Of a stretch of DNA of 64,000 nucleotides, positions 52,060-59,866 are shown piece after piece. The position numbers and the translations under genes were made by a program. Numbering within the stretch: position 1 is the stretch's first letter; each line of letters starts with the position of its first letter. The stretch is taken from contig NZ_CP109427.1 of assembly GCF_036250695.1 (NCBI RefSeq), positions 4,464,001-4,528,000 on the forward strand, read 5' to 3'. The DNA is from Streptomyces sp. NBC_01497 (GTDB taxonomy: Bacteria > Actinomycetota > Actinomycetes > Streptomycetales > Streptomycetaceae). The notes below the pieces were generated by a model. The model ran no database searches. It was given only the letters and a program-made list of their open reading frames with translations, and had not been told where the DNA came from.

Positions 52060-55000
52060 ACCTCACCGTGGCTCAGAAGAAGGCCCTGGAACACCTTCGA
52101 GAGTCCTACGTAGGGCCCGAGGCGGGCGATGACGAGGTCACGACGAACCTGCCTCACCGGCAGTACGCCGTCGGCATGCTGTTCCCGGTCGAGGCCGGAA
52201 ATCGAGGGACTCACGGCGGCGGAGACACGGACGAAGACGTTTCCGCCGACGTCCCGGACGGCGAGGTGGAGGAGAGCGGCGCCGGGGTCCCCCTGGCAGA
52301 GGACTGGAGGCCCTCGTCCGTCGCGATCTCCTTCGTCACCGACGGCGATTCCGTCGACGTCGACTTCTCGTGCGGCACGTACGCCGTCGTCGACGGGGAC
52401 GGGCCACCCGGATGGCGGCGTACTCCGTTCTCCGCCGGCGTCATCGAGCTCCGGCGGGAGAAGAAGATCGAGCGCCTGTCCGTGGGTGGTGTTTCGGTCG
52501 AGGTCGGATCGCGCTGGCGCGTCTTCGGGGGAAACTCGTTGGTCACCGTCCATGTACGGGTTCTGACCGAGTCCACGGGTGACGACCGTCTCGACATCCC
52601 CGGGATGCTGTTCCAGGTCCGTCTGGCCGTCACTCCGCCCGCTGGTGCAGAGATCCTGGAGTACGACACGACGCGTTCGTTCGACGTCGATCCGGAAGCC
52701 GCCGAGCTCCGTCTGCGGTACCGCAACCGAAAGGTCTACGCGGTCGGGCACGGAATGGCCGCGGACTGGGAGTTCACGGCTGGCCGTTGCACACGGATCT
52801 TCCTCGAACCGGTCCCGGCGTTCGTGGTGCCCGCCTTCGAGACCACGGGGTTCGACGAGGGGACGGCCGAAGCCGGGGCCTTGGAGCTGAGGCACCTCCA
52901 GCAGATCGACGAGGACCCCGGAGCGGTACTGCAATCGTTGGACGCCTTCGTCGAGGCGTTCGCCGGCTGGGCTTCCCGGCAGATGGAACGGGCGGAAGCG
53001 TTCGGCGACGACAAAGCCGTGGCCGTCCGTATCGCCGAACGTTCGGAGAACACGGTCGGCAGGATGAAGAAGGGCGTCGACCTCCTCCGGTCACCGGAAC
53101 AGCAACATCTCCGAACGGCATTCTCACTCGGCATGGCCGCCATGCGCCTTCAGATGCGGCAGGGGGCGATCAACCGTGGGGAGCCGGAGGACCAGGTGCG
53201 GGAACCGGAGTGGCGGCCGTTCCAACTCGGCTTCCTGCTAGTCTCGCTGGCTTCCACCGTTGACGAGAGGCACGAGGACCGGGGACTCGTCGATCTCATC
53301 TGGTTTCCGACCGGTGGTGGTAAGACCGAGGCATACCTGGGTCTCGCCGCGATCGAGGTCTTCCGCCGACGGCTCGACCACGGTACGGCCGGTGGGGGAA
53401 CCGCCGTCATCACCCGCTATACGCTACGACTCCTGACCGCTCAGCAATTCCAGCGGGCCGCGGCATTGGTCTGTGCGATGGAGAGGTTGCGGGCCACGGA
53501 GGGCCGGGCGAAGGGGATGGTGCCTTTCTCGATCGGTCTGTGGGTCGGCAACGAGGTCACCCCCGGTACGCGTGGAGAGGCGCGTGACGCGCTCAAGCGT
53601 CTTCAGAAGGCCGCGCGTCCGGAAGAGGCGAACGAGTTCCAGGTCGAGAGCTGCCCGTGGTGTTTGACGCCGATGGTGCCGAAGCTCAGGAGCGACAAGC
53701 CGCATGACTACGGCATGCGTCTGGTGGGACCGGACGTCGTACTCCATTGCGTCGACGAGTCGTGCGAGTTCACCGACGGACTTCCGCTCGCGGTCGTCGA
53801 CGAGGTGCTGTACGAGGAACCGCCCACGATCCTGCTGGCCACCGTCGACAAGTTCGCACGTCTGCAGTTCAAGCCGGAAGCCGGGAGGCTGCTCGGTCTC
53901 GGGACCATTTTCAAGCAACCGTCCGTGATCATTCAGGATGAGTTGCACCTGCTCTCGGGGCCGCTCGGGACCACCGTCGCCGTTTTCGACGCGGTGATCC
54001 AGCTCCTGCTGAGCCGGTCGGGGGTCAGCCCCAAGATCGTGGCTTCGACGGCCACCATCCGCGCGTCCGAGGAACAGGTGGGAGGGCTCTACGGACGAAA
54101 AGTCGCCCTGTACCCGCCGTCGGGGCTCGACGACGGCCGGACGTTCTTTTCCCGCCCCGTCGAGAGCGGAGAAGGGCGTCTCTACGTCGGTTTGATGCCG
54201 CAGTCGGTCTCGCAGCCGTCGGCCGTCATCGCCGCCGTCACCCCCATGGTGGAGATGCCGGAGGCACTCGCCGCCCGCGCTCCGTCCGCCGCGCCACGGG
54301 ACGCGTACTGGACACTGGTCATGTACCACAACAGCCTCCGCGAGCTCGGGCGTACCGGAACGCTGGTCGTCGACGACGTCAACGGCCGTCTGGAGCCTCG
54401 TGCCGAAAGGCTCGGTTTCCCGCTGCGTCCCGTCAGGGCCGGAAAGGTCCTCGAACTGACGAGTCGCCGCGCAGCGGAGGAGCTGCCGAACGACCTCCGT
54501 GCGCTCCGGATCGGGGTCGACGAGTCGTCGGACGCCGTGGACGTGGTCCTCTCGTCGAACATGCTCTCCGTGGGCATCGACATTCCGAGGCTCGCGCTGA
54601 TGCTCATGGTGGGGCAGCCGAAGACCACGGCCGAGTACATCCAGGCCACCAGCCGTGTCGGGCGTGGAGACACGCAAGGCGTCGTCGTCACGCTGTTCCG
54701 GTCGAGCAGGGCCCGCGACCGATCGCACTTCGAGACCTTCCGCGGTTATCACGAGGCTCTTTACCGGAGCGTAGAGCCCACGAGTGTCACGCCGTGGTCG
54801 TTGGCCTCGCGCAACCGCTCGCTCGCCGGCGCACTCGTGGCGCTGTTGAGGCAGTCGTTCAGCGCGCTCGCCCCGAACGACGCCGCGGGTCGGCTCGACC
54901 TCGGGGACGACAAGATCCGCGAAGCGGTCGACCGACTCGTCGACGGGTTTCTCGGTTACGTGACGCGCGCCGACGGTCTCGAAGCGGAGGAGACGCGCTC

Positions 55001-55235
55001 TGCGGTGAGCAGCCTTCTGAGGGATTGGGACCGGCGGGCGGCACAGGCACGCGAGGCGGACGAGCCGCTGTACTACCAGCGCACGAAGAAGGATCAAGCA
55101 GCTCTGTTGAAGAGGTTCGGTCAGCCCGGAGAAGGGTGGCTCGTCGGAGACTCGATGAGGTCTGTGGAGCCAAACGTGGCGGTCGAGGTCCAGGAGCCGC
55201 AGGAGGAGGTGCACCGTGGAGAAGATCAGGCATGA
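52056..55235 (+). CDS. drmA: DrmA-like DISARM helicase
   Basis: A 1059-residue helicase matching the DrmA type: a long N-terminal beta-rich region, Walker A WFPTGGGKTEAYLG (K423), a Walker B DELHLLSG (D628-H631), and a C-terminal half with SVGIDIPRLALMLMVGQPKT and QATSRVGRG (Q863). DrmA is the DISARM helicase that, with DrmB, binds phage DNA lacking host methylation. The GTG 52056 overlaps the previous stop. The following drmB-like gene overlaps by 20 bases. Identification rests on motifs and the DrmB neighbour, not on a database search. Confidence 0.85.
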   Translation: MNLTVAQKKALEHLRESYVGPEAGDDEVTTNLPHRQYAVGMLFPVEAGNRGTHGGGDTDEDVSADVPDGEVEESGAGVPLAEDWRPSSVAISFVTDGDSVDVDFSCGTYAVVDGDGPPGWRRTPFSAGVIELRREKKIERLSVGGVSVEVGSRWRVFGGNSLVTVHVRVLTESTGDDRLDIPGMLFQVRLAVTPPAGAEILEYDTTRSFDVDPEAAELRLRYRNRKVYAVGHGMAADWEFTAGRCTRIFLEPVPAFVVPAFETTGFDEGTAEAGALELRHLQQIDEDPGAVLQSLDAFVEAFAGWASRQMERAEAFGDDKAVAVRIAERSENTVGRMKKGVDLLRSPEQQHLRTAFSLGMAAMRLQMRQGAINRGEPEDQVREPEWRPFQLGFLLVSLASTVDERHEDRGLVDLIWFPTGGGKTEAYLGLAAIEVFRRRLDHGTAGGGTAVITRYTLRLLTAQQFQRAAALVCAMERLRATEGRAKGMVPFSIGLWVGNEVTPGTRGEARDALKRLQKAARPEEANEFQVESCPWCLTPMVPKLRSDKPHDYGMRLVGPDVVLHCVDESCEFTDGLPLAVVDEVLYEEPPTILLATVDKFARLQFKPEAGRLLGLGTIFKQPSVIIQDELHLLSGPLGTTVAVFDAVIQLLLSRSGVSPKIVASTATIRASEEQVGGLYGRKVALYPPSGLDDGRTFFSRPVESGEGRLYVGLMPQSVSQPSAVIAAVTPMVEMPEALAARAPSAAPRDAYWTLVMYHNSLRELGRTGTLVVDDVNGRLEPRAERLGFPLRPVRAGKVLELTSRRAAEELPNDLRALRIGVDESSDAVDVVLSSNMLSVGIDIPRLALMLMVGQPKTTAEYIQATSRVGRGDTQGVVVTLFRSSRARDRSHFETFRGYHEALYRSVEPTSVTPWSLASRNRSLAGALVALLRQSFSALAPNDAAGRLDLGDDKIREAVDRLVDGFLGYVTRADGLEAEETRSAVSSLLRDWDRRAAQAREADEPLYYQRTKKDQAALLKRFGQPGEGWLVGDSMRSVEPNVAVEVQEPQEEVHRGEDQA

Positions 55236-57018
55236 CCTGCGCCTCTCCGAGACGATCTCGCCGTTCGGTGTGGGAGCGATCGTCGACGTCCGGGGTGAGT
55301 CGCTCATGGCGCCGGACACGTCCTGGTGGGACAAGAGATTCGCCCATGAGATCAGCTGTGAGCGTCTGATGGCGCGCCTCGGTGCCGGCGTCCTCAGGCA
55401 ACCGCCGGAACACGCGGGTCGCGCCGGCAAGGACACTCCCGCGTTGCCCTACTGGCGCTTTCCCGCTTGGCGGTTCTGCGAACGCTGCGACAAGCTCTCG
55501 AAGCTGACCGGGAAAAAGAAAGGTAAGTGGAGTAACGCCTGTGAGTGTGGCGGCGCCCTCGTACCGATGCGCTACATCGCCGTCTGTGAGAAGGGCAGCC
55601 ACGCCCAGGACGTCAACTGGTTCAAGTGGGCGCATCGTGGGCGCGGGGCGAGCCTGAGCGAAGCGGTCCGTTTCTGCCGCGATTACAAGGCGCTCAGGTT
55701 CCACAAGCTGGCTACCCGTGGCGAAGGTCTCGCGGCGTTGGTGGTGAAGTGCTATGGATGCGGAAACGAGCGCAGGCTCGCGGAACTCGTGACGAAGGGG
55801 GCTCTGCACCGGGACGGGATCCGTTGCGCGGGGCGGCAACCCTGGGAGCCGGAGGACTCCGTCAAGAAGCCCTGCCCGTACGAGCTGGTCGCCGTTCAGC
55901 GCGGTGCCACGGGCAACTACATCGCCGAGAGGATCTCGGCTCTCGACATACCCGAGGAACGTCCGCAGTCCGCGGAGGCGGCCGACAAGATCCGCGGGCA
56001 CGTGTTCTTCGAGAAGGTGGTGACGGACAACGGCGGGCCCCTGTCGGAGCAGGTGGCGGAGTGGATCGCCGACGATCTCGGAGTTACGTCGGAAACCGTC
56101 CTCGCCGTGGCGGCGGGGGAGGAGACCGCACCGGACGAGATGCTGCTCGATCTCAAGGATGGTGAGTGGGCGGCGTTCCTGAAGAAGCTGGACGGTGGAC
56201 GCGACGGTTCGGGAAGCGACTTCGTCGTAGACGGACGAAGCCTCGGAGGCGTCACAGGGCCGCAGAGTCTGCTCGGCAAGATCAGCGGCATCGGGCAGGT
56301 GCGCAGGGTCCGTGAGGTCCGTGCTCTACGAGGATTCCGGCGTCATGACGCAGAAGCGGCGATGATCAGCGTTGATCTGGGCTCGGACCAGCGGCGTTGG
56401 CCCACCTACCCGGCGATCGAGCTGTTCGGGGAGGGGATCTTCCTGCGGTTCGACGAGCGGAAGCTCGCCGAGTGGGAGGCGCAACCGGAGGTGGAGGCAC
56501 GCGCCGGCATCCTCAAGGAACGCAGGGCCGACTCTCCCTGGGCCGGCCGCCTCGACATGCCGGAACCCAGGTACATCGCCCTGCACACGCTGGCGCACCT
56601 GCTTATCCGGCGACTGGCGTTCGCAAGCGGTTATGCATCCGCCGCGCTGCAGGAGCGGATCTACGCTAACTCCGACCGTACGGACAAGACCGCTGGGATC
56701 TTGATCTACACCGCGGCGGGGGACGCTCAGGGGACCCTCGGCGGCCTCGTCAGACTCGGGGCCCCCGAGAAGTTGATCCCGCTCCTGGTGGCCGCTCTGG
56801 ACGACGCGGATATCTGTTCCAACGACCCGGTCTGCATCGAGAGCGATCGGCAGGGAGCCTCGCAGCTGAACCTCTCGGCCTGCCACGGTTGCTCCCTGGT
56901 GAGCGAGACCTCCTGCGAAACCGGAAACCGGCTGCTCGATCGACAGCTGGTGCTGGGCGGAAGCGATGTGAGGGGACTCTTGGACGATGTTCTGGCGGAG
57001 GTCCGACAGCCAAGTTGA
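55216..57018 (+). CDS. drmB: DrmB-like protein (DUF1998)
   Basis: A 600-residue DrmB-type protein. It begins LRLSETISPFGVGAIVDVRG, the expected DrmB start; a zinc cluster of C88, C91, C109 and C111 follows. The DUF1998 region has YIALHTLAHLLIRRLAFASG and AGILIYTAAGDAQGTLGGL. The end carries CHGC (C556, C559) and ETSCETGNR (C567), typical of DrmB. Together with DrmA it forms the DISARM DNA-binding/loading complex. GTG 55216 has AGGAGGAG upstream. No DrmC (phospholipase-D nuclease) follows; the next gene is a small AbrB-like protein. Confidence 0.87.
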   Translation: MEKIRHDLRLSETISPFGVGAIVDVRGESLMAPDTSWWDKRFAHEISCERLMARLGAGVLRQPPEHAGRAGKDTPALPYWRFPAWRFCERCDKLSKLTGKKKGKWSNACECGGALVPMRYIAVCEKGSHAQDVNWFKWAHRGRGASLSEAVRFCRDYKALRFHKLATRGEGLAALVVKCYGCGNERRLAELVTKGALHRDGIRCAGRQPWEPEDSVKKPCPYELVAVQRGATGNYIAERISALDIPEERPQSAEAADKIRGHVFFEKVVTDNGGPLSEQVAEWIADDLGVTSETVLAVAAGEETAPDEMLLDLKDGEWAAFLKKLDGGRDGSGSDFVVDGRSLGGVTGPQSLLGKISGIGQVRRVREVRALRGFRRHDAEAAMISVDLGSDQRRWPTYPAIELFGEGIFLRFDERKLAEWEAQPEVEARAGILKERRADSPWAGRLDMPEPRYIALHTLAHLLIRRLAFASGYASAALQERIYANSDRTDKTAGILIYTAAGDAQGTLGGLVRLGAPEKLIPLLVAALDDADICSNDPVCIESDRQGASQLNLSACHGCSLVSETSCETGNRLLDRQLVLGGSDVRGLLDDVLAEVRQPS

Positions 57019-57177
57019 TGTGGCGGCCGTCCTGTGACGCGCAACGTGGGACGGGCCGTAGTGGCTCGTTGCGGTTTGCGAACCCGTGCAGAGCGACTAC
57101 GGGGTCTGGTCACTCTGGATGCGCCTGCCGCCCCAGGAGGAACAACGGGGGTGGGAGCGGCGTGCGATCCTGGCGGC

Positions 57178-57366
57178 ATGATCCGAGAACCGGCTGAGGC
57201 CCTGGTGCGTGAGGACGGGTCCGTAGAACTTCCCATGGGGATTCTCGTCGAGGCCGGCCTGGCCCCCGGCGCCCGGCTCCTCGCCTACAGCGACGGAGAC
57301 GGGCGGATCGTACTGCGAAGGGAGGTGGACGCCCTGGACGATCTACTCAACGGCCGTCCGCTCTGA
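57178..57366 (+). CDS. Small AbrB/SpoVT-like DNA-binding protein
   Basis: A 62-residue protein. LVREDGSVELPMGILVEAGL and ARLLAYSDGDGRIVLRRE match the swapped-hairpin AbrB fold used by MazE-type antitoxins and regulators, with a short acidic tail (DALDDLLNG). It could repress the island or be an antitoxin, though no toxin lies next to it. ATG 57178 is the natural start; the longer frame to 57034 shows no conservation. Its 3' end overlaps the opposing vsr-like gene by 20 bases. Confidence 0.65.
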   Translation: MIREPAEALVREDGSVELPMGILVEAGLAPGARLLAYSDGDGRIVLRREVDALDDLLNGRPL

Positions 57367-58075
57367 GCACACGGGCGGTGCGCTCTTCTTTGGACTCCTC
57401 CAGTCCGAGTCGTACGAGGGCGGCCGCATCGTCGATCGGCGTGTGCTCCCAGACTCGGACCACGAACCAGCCGTGTTCCACCAGGAGGCGGTCCGTCTCT
57501 CTGTCACGGCTCTTGTTGCCTTCGATCTTCGACACCCAGAAGTCCCTGTTCGTCGATGGGATCGACCGGTGAGTGGAGCACCCGTGCCAGTAACAGCCGT
57601 CCACGAACACCGCCACCTTGTGCTTGGTGAAAAGGACATCCGCGGTTCGGCGCAACGTGGCCACCGGCCTAGCGTTCACCCTGAAGCGCAGCCCTTCCCG
57701 ATGCAGAGAGGAGCGGAGCCTGAGCTCGGGCTTGGTGTCGCGTGCCCGATTGGAACGCATCGACGCTCGGGTACCGCTCGACGAGGCCCAGGAGTTCCCT
57801 ATCTCCTCCTCCACCAGGAGCCCGGCTTCTTCGGCCAGGAGCCAAGCGGCACGAAGGTTGGCACTCCGGGTGGGGTGGTCCACTGCGCCGAGGGAGTATC
57901 GGCGTCTGCGTCCTGCGACCGCCCATTCGAGTCTGGCGACGACGTGCCCCGTCCTTCGAGACTCGGTCAGGACGACGGTGGCGGGTACTTTGACGCCGGA
58001 CTCGTCGCTCACGAACCGCTTGGCGTGACCTCCGGCAGCCCGATCCTGTTCACGTTTGCGATCAGTCCTCGTCAT
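57347..58075 (-). CDS. vsr: Vsr-type DNA mismatch endonuclease with N-terminal extension
   Basis: A 242-residue endonuclease. The Vsr fold begins at about residue 106 (MRSNRARDTKPELRLR); Asp146 in ADVLF is the catalytic metal-binding residue, followed by VFVDGCYWHGCSTH (163-169) and KIEGNKSRDRETD, then VRVWEH. Vsr enzymes nick at T:G mismatches arising from 5-methylcytosine deamination; in MutL/MORC-associated sets they are thought to act as the restriction nuclease. The N-terminal 100 residues (ATVVLTESRRTGHVVARLEW) form an extra beta-rich domain absent from classical Vsr. Start ATG 58075 is chosen. It diverges from the dcm-like gene. Confidence 0.9.
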   Translation of the reverse strand: MTRTDRKREQDRAAGGHAKRFVSDESGVKVPATVVLTESRRTGHVVARLEWAVAGRRRRYSLGAVDHPTRSANLRAAWLLAEEAGLLVEEEIGNSWASSSGTRASMRSNRARDTKPELRLRSSLHREGLRFRVNARPVATLRRTADVLFTKHKVAVFVDGCYWHGCSTHRSIPSTNRDFWVSKIEGNKSRDRETDRLLVEHGWFVVRVWEHTPIDDAAALVRLGLEESKEERTARVLRADGR

Positions 58076-58278
58076 GCCGGCCCTGGGGCGCCAAGCGCGG
58101 GAGGGCGGGCGGTAGGCAGAGGTGCGCCGTCGGCTCGCGGGGCCGTCCGATGATCCGCGTGAAGGGTGCCCAAGGTCCACTCCTTCAGCTTAAATGGCTG
58201 CATGACCTGATCGAGCAGTCCGAAATGGACCTGATTGGGGGCCGGCGCGAAACGCTGTTGAGCTGTAAAGTCGGGAGA

Positions 58279-58315
58279 TTGCCTTCCGGCCTGGTGGCCG
58301 GCTACAGTGCGCCAA
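58279..58315 (+). promoter_or_regulatory. Candidate promoter giving a leaderless dcm transcript
   Basis: TTGCCT (58279-58284), an 18-bp spacer and TACAGT (58303-58308). The expected start of transcription, seven bases after the -10, is the A of the ATG at 58315, and no ribosome site precedes that ATG. Leaderless transcripts are frequent in Streptomyces. Confidence 0.5.
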
Positions 58316-59595
58316 TGCGCCAACCACACAATGAAGTCGACGCCTCCGAAATGGAGACGGGGGAGCCCGGTCTCCCTCCGCTGAGGACGATCGACCTCTT
58401 CGCCGGCTGCGGTGGGCTGACGCAGGGCTTCGTCGACGCGAAGTGCGGCGGCCGTCCGGTGTACCGGCCCGTCGCAGCCGTCGAGCTCGATCGGGCAGCG
58501 GCGGCTACGTACGCGGTGAACTTCACCGAGAAGTTCGGGGCGCATATCCACCAAGGGGACATCGCGGACTGGGTCGACAGGCCCGGAGGACTCCCGGAAG
58601 CCGACATCGTGTTGGGCGGTCCGCCCTGCCAGGGGTTTTCGAGGCTTGGAAACCAAGATCCGAACGATGCGCGCAACCAGCTTTGGCGCCATTATCTGGA
58701 TGTGGTTTCAACCGTCCGGCCGATGGCTTTCGTTATGGAGAATGTCGACGCCTTCAGGAATTCTCCCGAATTCGAACTCTTGCGCAGAGAAGTTCGGGAT
58801 GGGGGGGCTCTCTCCGAATACTTCATCTATGATGATCTTCTAAACGCTGCTGATTATGGTGTGCCGCAACGACGCTTTCGCGCGATTGTCGTCGGAATCC
58901 GAAAGGATCTACGATCCGCCGTGGACTCGGCGCGTCTAATCGATGACCTGACGGACATGGAACTACAGGCCGCGCTCATCCCGACTCCGGCTGCCGGGCC
59001 CGAACGCACCGTATGGCAGACGATTTCCGACCTCGTGCTGCGCAAGCTCTCCTCCGATCTACCCACCCGCGAGGTGTCCGCTAACGGGCGTAAGATCGCC
59101 GGCCCGTTCCGCATGGACGAGCTTCATCTACGCCGAAACGGCATAAAGCCGATCTCGATGTCGCGCTATCGTTCCATTCCCGAGGGGGGAAACCGGTTCG
59201 ACATCCCCTTCGAGTTGCTTGCGCCTTGTTGGAAGAAGCACAAGAGCGGTTCCGCCGACGTCATGGGGCGACTGCACCGCGACAAGCCGTCGGTCACCAT
59301 CCGTACGGAGTTCTTCAAACCGGAGAAGGGTCGTTACCTGCACCCTTGGCTGCATCGGCCCATCACACACCTGGAAGCGGCCAGACTGCAGGGCTTCCCG
59401 GAGTCTTTCCAATGGTGTGGAAGCAGGAGCGACATCGCACGGCAGATCGGTAACGCCGTGCCCGTCGGGCTGGGACGGGCCATCGCCGAGCACCTCGCTC
59501 CGCTGCTACTCGCTCAGCGGGACCTTCAGGCAACGACCACGGTGAAGGCTCCCCGTCCGCCCAAGCGGCGACGAAAGCTGGCGGCGGCGGCCTGA
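58315..59595 (+). CDS. dcm: DNA (cytosine-5) methyltransferase
   Basis: A 427-residue 5-methylcytosine methyltransferase. Motifs in order: I FAGCGGLTQGF, IV GGPPCQGFSRLG with catalytic Cys105, VI VMENVDAF, VIII GVPQRRFRAIVVG, then a target-recognition region of about 200 residues (KPISMSRYRSIPEGGNRFDI) and IX-X ARLQGFPESFQW and IARQIGNAVP. It marks self DNA; the site cannot be predicted from sequence. ATG 58315 is favoured by the leaderless promoter; 58150 and 58351 are alternatives. Bases 58660-58930 are less GC-rich than the surroundings, a sign of transfer. It could serve both the DISARM-like genes and the Z1/MORC set. Confidence 0.95.
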   Translation: MRQPHNEVDASEMETGEPGLPPLRTIDLFAGCGGLTQGFVDAKCGGRPVYRPVAAVELDRAAAATYAVNFTEKFGAHIHQGDIADWVDRPGGLPEADIVLGGPPCQGFSRLGNQDPNDARNQLWRHYLDVVSTVRPMAFVMENVDAFRNSPEFELLRREVRDGGALSEYFIYDDLLNAADYGVPQRRFRAIVVGIRKDLRSAVDSARLIDDLTDMELQAALIPTPAAGPERTVWQTISDLVLRKLSSDLPTREVSANGRKIAGPFRMDELHLRRNGIKPISMSRYRSIPEGGNRFDIPFELLAPCWKKHKSGSADVMGRLHRDKPSVTIRTEFFKPEKGRYLHPWLHRPITHLEAARLQGFPESFQWCGSRSDIARQIGNAVPVGLGRAIAEHLAPLLLAQRDLQATTTVKAPRPPKRRRKLAAAA

Positions 59596-59866
59596 CCGGT
59601 CCTGCGCAGAACGTTCGATGATTCCCTACGGGGAACTTCCCGCATCCGGGCCCGGTTGTCGGTGCGCGCGGATATAGAGTTGTTTCATTGGACACCGACG
59701 CCGGGGCCTCAACCGTTGATTCACCTAGGGGAGGGTGAGCGGTGGTGGTCACGGCCGACCTGACGTCCGCGGCCGACGGGCGCGCGGGTCGGACGCCGCT
59801 CGTATGGCGGTCGACCCGTAGGCCACCCCTACGATCGCGGCACGCCGTGTATCCGAGGGGTGGGGC

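Noticed and set aside
57019..59866. A DrmC (PLD-type) gene following drmB
   Set aside because: No HxKxxxxD motif is seen in any supported gene of the island within the window.
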